A stretch of 64,000 nt of DNA from Bradyrhizobium sp. CB1717. Its GTDB lineage: Bacteria > Pseudomonadota > Alphaproteobacteria > Rhizobiales > Xanthobacteraceae. Positions 27,952 to 38,217 of this stretch are shown piece by piece (the first letter of the stretch is position 1; every line of letters begins with the position of its first letter). Both the position numbers and the translations under genes were made by a program. The stretch lies in assembly GCF_029714325.1 (NCBI RefSeq), contig NZ_CP121666.1, positions 7,905,001 to 7,969,000 of the forward strand, in the 5' to 3' direction. Below the pieces are notes generated by a model. That model was given only the letters and a program-made list of their open reading frames with translations. It was not told the DNA's origin and searched no databases.

Positions 27952-28030
27952 GAGAGCGCTCTCCTATCGGCAAAGTTGCACGCAATTGAGCTCGTGCCGC
28001 CCAAGCTCTGCTGGCCATGATAGAATTCCT

Positions 28031-28048
28031 AGCTGACCACAACCTGAC
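28031..28048 (-). promoter_or_regulatory. tts box upstream of nopP
   Basis: On the minus strand GTCAGGTTGTGGTCAGCT agrees with the tts-box core GTCAGNTTNTCGNAAGCT at 13 of 15 fixed positions, 80 bases before the nopP ATG. Confidence 0.75.
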
Positions 28049-28863
28049 CAAAGTACTCTGCGCGCATCGGCGCGACTACCCGACGCACTGTGAGTTACAG
28101 ATAGTCGCTGCGACAAGCCGCGATCTGTGGGTGGAATCGCACGTAAGATCGTCGGCTGCCGGTCCGTCAAAGAGACCGACGACTAATGATAATGACTGCC
28201 AGGTTCCTATCAGCAGATGGGCACCCGGCCCGACGAGGTACCCGCGCAACGACAATTAGAGACCTGCGTGCGAAGTGATCCGTGTTGATTTGCGATGTGC
28301 TCTCGATGTCTGCGTGCTCTATCGCAACGCCTGCGTACTGGGCAGCGAAATGTCGTCCGCCACCGGGCGTGCGCAAAAAGACCAACTAATGTGTTCCCGG
28401 CACATCACGTTCTAAATAGAATCGACCATCTAGGCAGCATCATTGTCCACGATCGGCGGTGCGGCGGACAAGTAAGCTTCTGCTGATCGCAAGCAGACAT
28501 GCACAGCATTCCCTCGGACCAAATCGGCCGACGCAGTGGCTACCTGCTTTGCACTATGCTCTTCGGACTCCATCATGACAGGCACTTCGATCTACTTAGC
28601 GCTGCGGGAGGCGCGGTTCGCCTTCTAACGAAAGGGCGGACCTTGGAGACGAGTGATTTGTGAGCGACGGCTACTGTACCGACATACCATAGCCGCGCAC
28701 AACCATCACCAGGCAATGCTTACCCTTCAGCTCGCTCGATCTTGCTATTCGATGTTTAATCGAGATCCTTCTGGCGCGCCGTCCTCATCACCAGTTCACC
28801 TGATCAAAATTCCACCTTTCCTCACCTATATCTCACCTGCCGCAACACGACGAGTGTGTTCGC
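28049..28863. other. Gene-free stretch between the nopP tts box and fdxB
   Basis: About 0.8 kb without a recognisable gene, promoter or repeat on either strand. Confidence 0.45.
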
Positions 28864-29163
28864 TCACGCCGCTTCAGGTACGGCTGAAGTGTGAGTCTGG
28901 CAGTTGGCCGGGCAAACCCTGGCGCATGCACCGCAGCCAATGCAGGCGCCTTGATCATTCAGAACCATAATCTTCTTTTCGATCTCATCGTCCTCGTCGT
29001 CATCGAGCTCGACAAGTTCGCCCTCCTGGCTGCTTCCTTTCAACGTCATGACATCTCGACCGCACACCTTGAAACAGCGGCCACAGCCGATGCACTTCTT
29101 TGGATCGATCGAGATCAGGTATTGTGGCGTCCAGTCGCGTCCGTCTCGTGTTTGAAACGACAT
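28864..29163 (-). CDS. fdxB: FdxB, nif-specific ferredoxin III
   Basis: A 99-residue 2[4Fe-4S] ferredoxin with [16 protein letters not shown] and [15 protein letters not shown]. Between them lies a strongly acidic linker ([11 protein letters not shown]), the mark of this family. The start matches the family consensus ([16 protein letters not shown]). It is the last gene of the nifDKENX operon, 11 bases after the small protein. Probable role: electrons to nitrogenase or cofactor assembly. Confidence 0.95.
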   Translation of the reverse strand: MSFQTRDGRDWTPQYLISIDPKKCIGCGRCFKVCGRDVMTLKGSSQEGELVELDDDEDDEIEKKIMVLNDQGACIGCGACARVCPANCQTHTSAVPEAA

Positions 29164-29174
29164 GCATTGCCCCT

Positions 29175-29375
29175 TTAAGTCTTTTCAAGCGCCTTCAAGT
29201 CGAGGCCCTTGCGCTCAAGTTCGGCATAGGCATCGTACGCCTTCTGCGCCACCAACATGATCGAATTCCAGTTGATGGGCAATTCTTCGGAAAGGTCGTG
29301 CAGATCCATCTTCGCCTGTATTGCCTTGGCGGATACTTTCCTTAGTTCGGCCTTTAGTGTTTCACGATCGCTCAT
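29175..29375 (-). CDS. Small nif-operon coiled-coil protein (CCE_0567/Rop-like family)
   Basis: A 66-residue, almost wholly helical protein: [31 protein letters not shown], then [20 protein letters not shown], which suggests a helical hairpin. It is regularly found between the NifX-associated gene and fdxB. The ATG at 29375 overlaps the preceding stop (ATGA). Function unknown. Confidence 0.88.
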   Translation of the reverse strand: MSDRETLKAELRKVSAKAIQAKMDLHDLSEELPINWNSIMLVAQKAYDAYAELERKGLDLKALEKT

Positions 29376-29848
29376 GAGTATCCCCAATAGTTCGCCACCT
29401 GAGGAAATTTCCGAATTAGGTCGATTCCGTCGCTGACATATTTGTCGCCCTCCTGCGCGAGCTTTACGAAACTATCAAATCCAAAGCGATGCACATCGCG
29501 CAGCTGCTTGTTCACGGCGATCAGCCGGCCTGAGATAAGCACCATGCGGCCGAAGCCTTCATGATGCAGATCCAGAATCGGCTGGATCATCCCGCCGGTC
29601 TCCCTCTCGATCGAGAGCGCGACCGCATCGAAGAACAGCTTAAGCCGCCACAGTGTATCGGGATCGGGATCACCGATAATCGGCAATGCGCGCCTTTTCT
29701 GCTTGTCCAAGATATATGGTTCGAGCAGGTCAAGATCACTCTTTGCCTCCCAGGCTCCGTTGGTATCCTGAGCACGCCAAATCTTGATCAACTCCTTGAG
29801 GAATGGCGCGTCGACGGCGCTGCCCTGCTGCTCTATTTTAGCGGTCAT
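29372..29848 (-). CDS. NifX-associated protein (DUF269)
   Basis: A 158-residue protein of the family found beside nifX in almost all Mo-nitrogenase clusters. Signature parts: [44 protein letters not shown] and [27 protein letters not shown]. Role unknown; association with cofactor storage is often proposed. The ATG at 29848 follows GAGG, six bases after nifX. Confidence 0.94.
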   Translation of the reverse strand: MTAKIEQQGSAVDAPFLKELIKIWRAQDTNGAWEAKSDLDLLEPYILDKQKRRALPIIGDPDPDTLWRLKLFFDAVALSIERETGGMIQPILDLHHEGFGRMVLISGRLIAVNKQLRDVHRFGFDSFVKLAQEGDKYVSDGIDLIRKFPQVANYWGYS

Positions 29849-29854
29849 ATCACC

Positions 29855-30250
29855 TCATTCGTCGAACTTGAACGTACGCCGTCGGTCCTTTGCCATGGCC
29901 TTGCGTAGCCAGGGGGGTGGCGTGCCGTTCAATACGCGCTCGAGTTTTTCGAGCAACACCAGAATGCTTTCTGGTTTGTTCACCTTGATAGGATGAACCT
30001 TGTTGGCCACCACTCGCGCAGCCCCGGCACCGCCGATGGCGGCGACGTAAAGAATCGCGCAATCCTTGATCGCCTCGATCTTTGGCGCCAACTTATCGTC
30101 GTTGCCGTCTTCCTTAAGGTCGCCCTCAAACTCAATCGCTTTGAGAAACACGTGCCCGCCAGGCGCGACGTCGTAGATTGCGATATTCTTTGCCCAACCA
30201 AAATGGGCATCGACCCGACTCATGTCCTGAGTGGCAAACGCGACCTTCAT
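29855..30250 (-). CDS. nifX: NifX, FeMo-cofactor precursor carrier
   Basis: A 131-residue NifX that binds NifB-co and the VK-cluster between NifB, NifEN and NifDK. The fold begins MKVAFATQDMSRVDAHFGWAKN-like sequence, with the HFG motif shared with NifB's C-terminus, and continues through CAILYVAAIGGAGAARVV. The start at 30250 follows GGAGG and overlaps the nifN stop (ATGA). Confidence 0.96.
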   Translation of the reverse strand: MKVAFATQDMSRVDAHFGWAKNIAIYDVAPGGHVFLKAIEFEGDLKEDGNDDKLAPKIEAIKDCAILYVAAIGGAGAARVVANKVHPIKVNKPESILVLLEKLERVLNGTPPPWLRKAMAKDRRRTFKFDE

Positions 30251-31656
30251 GCAACCGACCTCCCAGCCGCGCCGGTGGAGCTGCGATACCCCGAGCATCG
30301 TGGCAGACCGGCCGCAGTCCGCCATCTATCGGGTGTAGGCTGATCGTTTTCCTCGCGGTGCGCGATCACGAGGTTGGCGATTTCAAAGATCAGATTGCGG
30401 GTACCACGATAGCCCACGGATAGTTGGTGTCCCGCCCCAAGTCGATCGAACATCGGAAAACCCGTGCGATAGAACGGCAATTTCAGCCGAGCCGCCGCTT
30501 GTCTGCCATGCGAATGCGTGATCAGCAGGTCGCAATGGTGTGTTTTGGCAAGCCCTTCCAGATCCTCGAGATCGCCAATGAGTACCTCCTTGGCCTTGAT
30601 CCGCCCGATCACCTCCGACTGAGTGGTCGTCACGGCCGCTGTCACCTGCGCGCCCATGTCGTGCAGCATGCCGGACACATCGAACAGAAGGTCTGGCTCA
30701 GCGCCGATAGCAACTTTGCGACCGCCAATATGGAAATGCGCGTCCAGCATTGCATCGGCGAGCTGACCGCGCTGCCGCCGATATTTCAAGGGTATGGGGC
30801 GGCCGCTGATCTCGCTCAAGAACGTCATGAATTCGTCGTTTGGACAGAGACCACACAGCCGCTCGAAGATACGAAAAGGCACGCCGGTCTTGACCTGCAT
30901 GACCTCTGCCGCACGCTGCATCTGCGCCCCGATTGCAATCGTCCATCCGGCGCGGCCCATGCTCTCAATTTCGTCGACGCCGATGCCGCCGATGGTCGTT
31001 GGCGTAAACTCATCGGGGATATGTCCATCGAGCGATCCTGCTACGTCAGGGAGGAAGGACGGGCACAACCCGAAATCTTCCAGTATGACACGGAGTTCAT
31101 CAATGTCGCCGGGCGTGAGGTGACATCCCGGCAGAACATTCACTTTCAATGGGTCCCGCAGTCCATTGGCGCCGGGCCCTTCCACCAGCACCTCTACAAT
31201 GCGTGCCACAGCCTTCCCCCAGCCGTCCTGGAACGCGCCCTTGAAATCAGGCGTCGAGACATACACCAGTGGCAACTTTGCGAGTTGGGGATGCTTGCAA
31301 CGGATTAGCTTGAGGTAGGCATCCACATCGTCGCCGTTGGTCTCGGTGACACCGGTCGAGCAGATTCCGATGATTTTTGGCTTGGTACGGTTGTAGATGT
31401 TCAGTATCGCCTGCTCGAGATTCTCATAACCGCCGAGTACGGTCGCGACCTCGCTCATCGCGGTGGTCTGCAGCGGTACTGCCTCTTTGAAATGCCGGAC
31501 GAAAAGCGTGAGCCCGAAGGATGTGCATCCCTGGGAGCCGTGCAGAAGCGGCATCGCCCCGCGCAGCCCCATGAAGGCGAATGCGCCGCCGATCGGCTGA
31601 CTCATCTTCAGCGGGTTGACAGCGCAGGCTTTCGTCGGCGCCGTGACGATGGCCAT
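30247..31656 (-). CDS. nifN: NifN, cofactor scaffold beta subunit
   Basis: A 469-residue NifN, partner of NifE in the scaffold on which FeMo-cofactor is completed. It resembles NifK: NPLKMSQPIGGAFAFMGLRGAMPLLHGSQGC, then STGVTETNGDDV and the C-terminal LGAGHQLSVGYRGTRNLIFEIAN. A cluster-ligand cysteine is present (C44 of GSQGC). It is nine bases after nifE and overlaps nifX. Confidence 0.98.
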   Translation of the reverse strand: MAIVTAPTKACAVNPLKMSQPIGGAFAFMGLRGAMPLLHGSQGCTSFGLTLFVRHFKEAVPLQTTAMSEVATVLGGYENLEQAILNIYNRTKPKIIGICSTGVTETNGDDVDAYLKLIRCKHPQLAKLPLVYVSTPDFKGAFQDGWGKAVARIVEVLVEGPGANGLRDPLKVNVLPGCHLTPGDIDELRVILEDFGLCPSFLPDVAGSLDGHIPDEFTPTTIGGIGVDEIESMGRAGWTIAIGAQMQRAAEVMQVKTGVPFRIFERLCGLCPNDEFMTFLSEISGRPIPLKYRRQRGQLADAMLDAHFHIGGRKVAIGAEPDLLFDVSGMLHDMGAQVTAAVTTTQSEVIGRIKAKEVLIGDLEDLEGLAKTHHCDLLITHSHGRQAAARLKLPFYRTGFPMFDRLGAGHQLSVGYRGTRNLIFEIANLVIAHREENDQPTPDRWRTAAGLPRCSGYRSSTGAAGRSVA

Positions 31657-31665
31657 GACGCCTCC

Positions 31666-33312
31666 CTATTCTGCGGCCTGTCGCATGACAGATGGGTCGG
31701 ACACCAAGATACCTTCGATGCGTCTCCGGCAGCAGCCTCCGACCGCATTGGTATGCTCTCTCACTGCTGCGACGCTGCTCAGGCCGTGCGCGTAGATTGC
31801 ATCCTCAATCGTGCCTAAATCGACCGCGTTGCACACGCAGATCTTCCTCGCGCGGCGCGCGGCTTCGGCGAGCGCCGGATCGCACGCGATCGCGGCCACC
31901 GGCGATGGCATCTGCTCCATCGCCTTGGCCAATGCCTCCCATGGGGCCGGTCGACGTAGCTGCTCCCACATCGGACTGGAGAGCGACTTATCGATCTCCT
32001 CCACCAGCTTGACCATTCCGACATAGCCCATATAGGCGTGGCAACGCTCCTGGTTGATATCGAGCCAGGGCATCGCCGCTTTCAGCGCGACGAACTGCGA
32101 CTTGCCGCCCGACAGCATGATGTCCGCTTTTGCGTCCTTCAACATCTTATACATTTCGCGCGGAGTCATGTCCTCAATCATGTAGGCATCCCGCCCCATG
32201 AGCTCCTTGATGCGCTCCTTGTCATTCCTGGTTGATTTCTTGACGCTGGTCCCGACTAACTCAAGCCCAGCTTCCTGGAGTGCCGCAACGATCGACCATG
32301 ACTTGACGCCGCCGGTAATCAACAACGCCCTCTTGCCTTCAAATCGTGGCTTGTACGGCCCTATCGCAGCCCGGACCCACGCTTCCTCGCGCGCGATCAC
32401 CACTTCAGTTCGCCCGAGCAGATCTGCAGGCGCGCCCCGCTCAACCAATAAGCGCGCAAGCTGACGCAGCGATTCGCTCGAATCTTGAATACCGTAGAAC
32501 GACCCCTCGAAGAAAGGAATCCCGTAGCGTTGCTCCATCTTGCGTGCGACGTTGATCATGGACTTTGAGCACACCAACATCGCCGCCCGCGCGCGATGGG
32601 ATGAAGCGACTTCGCGATACTTGCCATCGCCGGAGATGCAGGAGAGAATCCGTATCCCAAGTTCGTCTAGCAATGGCTTCACTTGCCAGAGCTCTCCCGA
32701 AAGGTTGTATTCCCCGATCAGGTTGATATCGCACGGGGTGGTGTAGTCCGGCTCTTGCGTCCCGATCACATGGTCGAGCAATGCTTCGCCGGCGAGCTTG
32801 TTACCGAGGTTCTTCGAGCCGACGAAGCCCGGGGAATTGATCGGGATCACCGGCTTTGCGAACCTTTGCGATGCTGCCTTACAAACTGCGTTGATGTCGT
32901 CGCCGATCATCGCCGGGATGCAGGTTTGATAGACGAAGATGGCGGGCGGGTCGCACTTGTCGATGATCTCCTTGATCGCTTTACAGAGCCGCTTCTCGCC
33001 TCCGAATACAATATCGGTTTCGCTCAAATCTGTTGTGAACGAGGTGCGCCACAGATTCGAGCCTGATGACGCCGCGCCGCGATTGTCCCAGGAATTCCCT
33101 TCGCACGCGATCGGACCATGCACCAAGTGAGCGACATCGGTGAACGGCTGCAGCGCAACCTTGGCGCCATCGAAAGCACAGCCACCAGCAGCGCTACCCG
33201 GCAGCAGTTGTTTGGTGCAGCCGTTCTTGCGGTCAGCCTCCGACTTACTGCCGTTTTTGGCGCAGCCCGGCTCGTCAAAAATCTTCTGGACCGTGGCCGC
33301 TAGTGAAGTCAT
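31666..33312 (-). CDS. nifE: NifE with C-terminal BFD-like domain
   Basis: A 548-residue NifE. The NifD-like part (to about residue 470) shows VHGPIACEGNSWDNRG, QTCIPAMIGDDI and AKADIMLSGGKSQFVA. Beyond it is an extra ~60-residue domain with C492-V-C494 and C527-C528 (KICVCNAVDLGTIEDAI ... GGCCRRRIEGIL), the layout of a bacterioferritin-associated-ferredoxin [2Fe-2S] domain. Azotobacter NifE is about 70 residues shorter; bradyrhizobial NifE is known to be long. The extension may bring electrons to the NifEN scaffold. Confidence 0.97.
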   Translation of the reverse strand: MTSLAATVQKIFDEPGCAKNGSKSEADRKNGCTKQLLPGSAAGGCAFDGAKVALQPFTDVAHLVHGPIACEGNSWDNRGAASSGSNLWRTSFTTDLSETDIVFGGEKRLCKAIKEIIDKCDPPAIFVYQTCIPAMIGDDINAVCKAASQRFAKPVIPINSPGFVGSKNLGNKLAGEALLDHVIGTQEPDYTTPCDINLIGEYNLSGELWQVKPLLDELGIRILSCISGDGKYREVASSHRARAAMLVCSKSMINVARKMEQRYGIPFFEGSFYGIQDSSESLRQLARLLVERGAPADLLGRTEVVIAREEAWVRAAIGPYKPRFEGKRALLITGGVKSWSIVAALQEAGLELVGTSVKKSTRNDKERIKELMGRDAYMIEDMTPREMYKMLKDAKADIMLSGGKSQFVALKAAMPWLDINQERCHAYMGYVGMVKLVEEIDKSLSSPMWEQLRRPAPWEALAKAMEQMPSPVAAIACDPALAEAARRARKICVCNAVDLGTIEDAIYAHGLSSVAAVREHTNAVGGCCRRRIEGILVSDPSVMRQAAE

Positions 33313-33409
33313 CCCTTTTCCTCTCAGCGCAAACTAATTGCATGGTCAACGGTCGTGTGCTTGTGCCATCGCCGAGTTATTGGGCGATGGCACGCGCCAC
33401 GGTCGCTCA

Positions 33410-34966
33410 TCAACGAATGATGTCGAAGCTGTAGTCAGTTTTGCCAAGAACGTTTGTCTTCTTGTCCATCTCATCGAAGATCTTGTCCAGGATCTTCACC
33501 AGCACATTCAGGCCGCCCTGATAGCCCCATAGGGGGGAGCGGTGATGGTGATGCCGATCAAAAACCGGAAAGCCGATGCGGATCAGTGGCGTTCCAGTGT
33601 CGCGCTCCAGATACTTGCCGTAGGTGTTGCCAATCAGAAAATCGACTGGCTCAGTGAACAGGAGTGAGCGCATGTGCCAGAGGTCTCGGCCCGGATAGGC
33701 TTGGCAGCCCTGCCCAAATGGCGAGCTTGCAAGCAGCACCTGCATTTTTTCGTGCCATGCCTTGCTGCCATTCGTGGACAGCACATGGGTCGGTTCGGCG
33801 CCGAGCTCGAGCAGAAACGCAGTCAACCCATAGCAAAGATCCGGATCGCCATAAATCGCGAACTTCTTGCCATGGATATGCGCGCTGGAGTCAGCGATGG
33901 CGTCGACCAGGCGGCCACGTTCTCGCGCGAGTTGCTCGGGAATCTCCTTGCCGCTGATGCGTGACAGCGCCACGATAAAGTCATCCGTTGCGGATATGCC
34001 CACCGGGTAGTTGAAGGATACGACGTCCTGGCCATGCTCAGCCACGAATGGCAGTGTTTTTTCGGTGCACCACTGCTGCATGGAAATCGTCGCCTTGGCG
34101 TGAACCGCGTTGGCCGCATCTTCCAGCGTCGTGCCTCCGTCATACATCCGGAATTCGCCGTCTGTCGGAGTATCGAAGACTTCGGAATTATCCGCGAGAA
34201 TCGTGTGCTGGATGCCCATCAACGCCAAGATGCGCTTGATCTCGCGAAGGTTCCCGACGGTATAGCCATCGAACCCACCAATGATGTTGATCGCCCCGTT
34301 CTGCTTGCGCTCCAGCTTCGGCGCTGTTCCGGCCTTACCGTCCCAAAAATGCTCCAGAATGCCCTTGAGCGCATTGTCATAACCGGTGACGTGGCTGCCG
34401 ACGAACGCCGGCGTATGGGCGAATGGCACGTCGAAGTCTGCCGGCACCGAGCCTTTTTCTTTCGACGTCTTAATGAAGGCGTTGAGGTCATCGCCAATCA
34501 CCTCGGCCATGCAGGTCGTCGAGACCGCAATCATCTTGGGTTTGTACATGTTGTAGCTGTTCGCGAGCCCGTCGGTCATGTTGTTCAGGCCGCCGAATAC
34601 GGCAGCGTCTTCCGTCATCGACGAGGAGACGCAGGAAGAAGGCTCCTTGAAGTGCCGCGACAGATGGCTGCGGTAGTAGGCCACGCAGCCTTGCGAGCCG
34701 TGGACGAAGGGCAGCGTGCCCTCAAAGCCAACAGAGGCGAATACGGCGCCAAGCGGTTGGCATGCCTTGGCCGGATTTACCGCTAGCGCCTCCCGCGCAA
34801 AGTTCTTTTCGCGATATTCGGCCGTCTTCGTCCATTCCTTGATGCGTTCGACCTCGGCGGGATCGCGAGGATTCTCGAATATCTTCTTCTTGGCCAGCAT
34901 CTGCTGGTATTCTGGACCGCGGAACAGCTCGAGATGATCGAGCACGTGTTCGGCACTCTGCGCCAT
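33410..34966 (-). CDS. nifK: NifK, MoFe protein beta subunit
   Basis: A 518-residue nitrogenase beta chain. P-cluster ligands are visible in [38 protein letters not shown] and [13 protein letters not shown]. The C-terminal [24 protein letters not shown] segment is standard. It follows nifD by 65 bases and pairs with it as the alpha2-beta2 MoFe protein. Confidence 0.99.
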   Translation of the reverse strand: MAQSAEHVLDHLELFRGPEYQQMLAKKKIFENPRDPAEVERIKEWTKTAEYREKNFAREALAVNPAKACQPLGAVFASVGFEGTLPFVHGSQGCVAYYRSHLSRHFKEPSSCVSSSMTEDAAVFGGLNNMTDGLANSYNMYKPKMIAVSTTCMAEVIGDDLNAFIKTSKEKGSVPADFDVPFAHTPAFVGSHVTGYDNALKGILEHFWDGKAGTAPKLERKQNGAINIIGGFDGYTVGNLREIKRILALMGIQHTILADNSEVFDTPTDGEFRMYDGGTTLEDAANAVHAKATISMQQWCTEKTLPFVAEHGQDVVSFNYPVGISATDDFIVALSRISGKEIPEQLARERGRLVDAIADSSAHIHGKKFAIYGDPDLCYGLTAFLLELGAEPTHVLSTNGSKAWHEKMQVLLASSPFGQGCQAYPGRDLWHMRSLLFTEPVDFLIGNTYGKYLERDTGTPLIRIGFPVFDRHHHHRSPLWGYQGGLNVLVKILDKIFDEMDKKTNVLGKTDYSFDIIR

Positions 34967-35031
34967 TGTTGAAGTCCTTCACTATCGAGATTGGTGTCGC
35001 CCCGGCTTCCCACAGAGCGCGATGAGTTGGT

Positions 35032-36534
35032 TTATTCTGCAGCCAGGAGCTTGGCTCTCGAAGCTTCCTTCCAGGGGGCCTTCGTTTTCTTCCAGACCGG
35101 CGAGTTGATGGCCATGTCCATGTCGCGCGCAAAGATGGCAAAACCGTCATAGCCGTGATATGGGCCCGAATAGTCCCAGGAGTGCATCTGCCGGAACGGC
35201 ACACCCATCTTTTGAAAAACGTATTTTTCCTTGATGCCCGAGCCGACGAGGTCAGGCTGGAGCTTTTCGACGAAGTGCTCGAACTCGTAGCCATTGACGT
35301 CATCGTAGATGAGCGTGCTGTCCTTTACGTAGTGCTGAGCTGTGCGCTGATAGTCGTCGTTGTGACCGAACTCGTATCCGGTACCAATGACTTCCATCCC
35401 GAGGTCCTCGTATGCGCCAATCACATGACGCGGACGGAGCCCGCCGACGTACAGCATCACCGTCTTGCCCTCCAGGCGCGGGCGATATTTTGCGATCACG
35501 GCGTTCACCAGCGGTTGGTACTTTTCAATCACCCGCTCGGCACCTTCCTTGATCTTGTCGTCGAAATAGCCCGCAATCTTGCGCAGCGACTCTGCGATCT
35601 TTGAAGGTCCGAAGAAGTTGTACTCGCACCAGGGGATGCCGAACTTCTCTTCCATGTGGCGTGAGATGTAGTTCATGGAACGGTAGCAATGCAGAATGTT
35701 GAGCTTTGCCTTCGGCGTTGCCTCGAGCTCAGCTAGCGAACCGTCGCCAGACCACTGCGCGATCACCCGCAGGCCCATCTCCTCTAGTAGAATTCGCGAT
35801 GACCAGGCGTCGCCGCCGATATTGTAGTCTCCGATGATCGCAACATCGTACGGCGTCGGCTCAAACGTTGGTTTGCCATCGGACTCGGGCTTGTCGAAAA
35901 TCCAATCGCGCACCGCGTCGTTGGCAATGTGGTGGCCTAGTGACTGCGACACGCCCCGAAACCCCTCACAACGGACCGGCACGATGGTCTTGCCGCCATA
36001 TTCCTTGGATTTTGCTCTCGACACGGCCTCGATGTCGTCACCAATCAATCCGATCGGGCATTCCGATTGGATGGTGATGCCGTTGTTGAGCGGAAACAGC
36101 TCCTGGATTTCATCAAGAATTTTGACCAGCTTTTTGTCGCCACCGAACACGATATCCTTTTCCTGGAAGTCCGAGGTGAACTGCAGGGTCACGAAGCTAT
36201 CGATGCCCGTCGTGCCAACGTAATAATTGCGTCGCGAGCCCCACGAATACTGACCGCAGCCGACCGGGCCGTGGCTGATATGGACCATGTCCTTGATCGG
36301 TCCCCAGACCACTCCCTTTGACCCTGCATAGGCGCAGCCTCTGATCGTCATCACGCCAGGTATGGATTTGATGTTGGACTTCACCCCGCAATCTGACTTG
36401 CCGGCTTGGTGAACGTTGAGGTGCTTGGCACGCCGTTTCGCGGTTTTCTCCGGATAGACCTTCAGCACCTCCTCGATCAGCTCTTTGTTGCGAGCCCTGA
36501 TTTCTGCGATGCTCTGGGTCGTGGCGAGACTCAT
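35032..36534 (-). CDS. nifD: NifD, MoFe protein alpha subunit
   Basis: A 500-residue nitrogenase alpha chain. P-cluster cysteines are in IRGCAYAG and [10 protein letters not shown], the FeMo-co cysteine in [12 protein letters not shown] and the FeMo-co histidine in [16 protein letters not shown]. The start at 36534 ([18 protein letters not shown]) follows AAGGA; the frame is open far upstream across the promoter but is not coding there. First gene of nifDKENX-orf-orf-fdxB. Confidence 0.99.
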   Translation of the reverse strand: MSLATTQSIAEIRARNKELIEEVLKVYPEKTAKRRAKHLNVHQAGKSDCGVKSNIKSIPGVMTIRGCAYAGSKGVVWGPIKDMVHISHGPVGCGQYSWGSRRNYYVGTTGIDSFVTLQFTSDFQEKDIVFGGDKKLVKILDEIQELFPLNNGITIQSECPIGLIGDDIEAVSRAKSKEYGGKTIVPVRCEGFRGVSQSLGHHIANDAVRDWIFDKPESDGKPTFEPTPYDVAIIGDYNIGGDAWSSRILLEEMGLRVIAQWSGDGSLAELEATPKAKLNILHCYRSMNYISRHMEEKFGIPWCEYNFFGPSKIAESLRKIAGYFDDKIKEGAERVIEKYQPLVNAVIAKYRPRLEGKTVMLYVGGLRPRHVIGAYEDLGMEVIGTGYEFGHNDDYQRTAQHYVKDSTLIYDDVNGYEFEHFVEKLQPDLVGSGIKEKYVFQKMGVPFRQMHSWDYSGPYHGYDGFAIFARDMDMAINSPVWKKTKAPWKEASRAKLLAAE

Positions 36535-36588
36535 CTGATGTCCTTCAAAGGTTAGCTGTTGCGAGGGCGACTTCTTGAGCAAGACTTT

Positions 36589-36604
36589 AGCAACGAGCAT
36601 GCCA
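36589..36604 (-). promoter_or_regulatory. Sigma54 promoter of nifDKENX
   Basis: On the minus strand TGGCATGCTCGTTGCT is a perfect -24/-12 element, 54 bases before the nifD ATG. Confidence 0.95.
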
Positions 36605-36675
36605 GCGTCTCTTGAGCACCAAAAAACATAGCAAACAAAATCGCTTAGCGAGCCTCCTGCGGTGACGGGGGGTGT

Positions 36676-36691
36676 TGTTGCGAATCCGACA
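36676..36691. promoter_or_regulatory. NifA site of nifD
   Basis: TGT-N10-ACA (TGTTGCGAATCCGACA), 72 bases upstream of the nifD -24 element. The remaining 278 bases to the sufS stop hold nothing else recognisable. Confidence 0.9.
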
Positions 36692-36969
36692 TTAGCTTTG
36701 GGCAGAGAAAACTCTCGGTTTGGCCCTGTTCGAAATGAAACAAGGCTGCCTATGCGTGAAATCGCCTGCCCCGCCCAATTCTCGAGCGTGTCCGCGATCG
36801 CAGTACTCTGCGATCGCGCTCGCCGAAGGCCCTGCACAGGAAGACCGGCCGCAAGAGCGGTTGGCCCAAACAGGCCTGCCAATGCTATCTATGCTTGCCG
36901 CGACCGACAGGTGCTTACCTGCTGCGATGCGATGAGGTGCATGACCTCATCCAGCGTTGGCTCGCCGAA

Positions 36970-38217
36970 TCACGAGAACAGCTGCCGCGCCTTGATTAGC
37001 GCACGCACGAGCACATCGATCTCTTCGCGTGTATTGTAAAGTCCGAGGGACGTACGGCACGTTGCCAGCACGCCGAAGCGCTCAAGCAGCGGCATCGCAC
37101 AATGGGTTCCCGCCCGCACCGCAACACCGGCGCGGTCGATGATGGTGGCAACATCATGCGCATGCGCTCCCTTCATATCAAAGGAAATGATCGGTCCCCT
37201 GTCGGCCGGGGTCCCGATCATGCGCATGAAATTGATCTCCGCCAGCCTCTCCTGGGTGTAAGCGAGCAGTACGCTCTCGTGCCTGCGGATCTGCACCTTG
37301 CCTATTGAATTGATGTAATCGATAGCCGCCCCTAAACCGATGGCTTCGACGATCGGCGGCGTACCCGCTTCGAACCGGTGTGGCGGATCACCATAAATGA
37401 CGCCGGAACGCGAGACCTCGCGGATCATCTCCCCGCCGCCATTGAAAGGCGGCATCGATGCCAAATGCTCAGACTTGCCGTAAAGCACACCGATCCCCGT
37501 CGGACCATAGAGTTTGTGGCCCGTCATGACGTAGAAATCGCAATCCATGTCGCAGACGTCGGCGCTCAGGTGGACGCAAGCTTGCGAGCCGTCGACCAGC
37601 ACCGGGATACCACGAGCATGCGCGATCCTCACCACCTCTTTCACCGGCAATACCGTGCCGAGCACGTTCGACATTTGTGTGATTGCAACCATCTTGGTGC
37701 GCGGGGTCAGCAGCCGCTCAAAATCATCGAGCAAGAAGTTGCCCTCATCATCCACTGGCGCCCATTTGATCACTGCACCGAGTCGTTCCCTGAGAAGGTG
37801 CCATGGCACAATGTTGGAGTGGTGTTCCATAATCGAGAGAACGATCTCATCACCCGGGGTAATGCGTTCACGCCCAAAAGTCTGGGCGACCAGATTGATT
37901 GCTTCCGTGGCGCTCCGAGTGAAGATGATCTCTTCGTTTGAACGCGCGTTCACAAACTGCGCCACCTTGGTACGGGCGCCTTCATACGCCTCGGTCGCCG
38001 CGTTAGCGAGGTAGTGCAAGCCGCGATGAACGTTGGCGTATTCGCTGGAGTACACTTGCATCATACGGTCAAGCACCGCGTTGGGCTTTTGCGCGGATGC
38101 AGCGTTATCAAGGTAAACAAGCGGCTTGCCGTACACCGTCATGGCGAGCGCAGGAAAGTCCGTACGTAGACGGTTGACGTCGTAACCGCCATTGCTCACG
38201 GCGGGATGTGCGCTCAT
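36970..38217 (-). CDS. sufS: SufS, cysteine desulfurase
   Basis: A 415-residue class II (SufS/CsdA) desulfurase: LVYLDNAASAQKP at the start, the PLP lysine in MTGHKLYGPTG and the catalytic cysteine in AGTHCAMPLLERFG. It is the second desulfurase in the window. Its ATG overlaps the sufD stop (ATGA). SufE or SufU, the usual sulfur acceptor, is not seen here. Confidence 0.97.
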   Translation of the reverse strand: MSAHPAVSNGGYDVNRLRTDFPALAMTVYGKPLVYLDNAASAQKPNAVLDRMMQVYSSEYANVHRGLHYLANAATEAYEGARTKVAQFVNARSNEEIIFTRSATEAINLVAQTFGRERITPGDEIVLSIMEHHSNIVPWHLLRERLGAVIKWAPVDDEGNFLLDDFERLLTPRTKMVAITQMSNVLGTVLPVKEVVRIAHARGIPVLVDGSQACVHLSADVCDMDCDFYVMTGHKLYGPTGIGVLYGKSEHLASMPPFNGGGEMIREVSRSGVIYGDPPHRFEAGTPPIVEAIGLGAAIDYINSIGKVQIRRHESVLLAYTQERLAEINFMRMIGTPADRGPIISFDMKGAHAHDVATIIDRAGVAVRAGTHCAMPLLERFGVLATCRTSLGLYNTREEIDVLVRALIKARQLFS

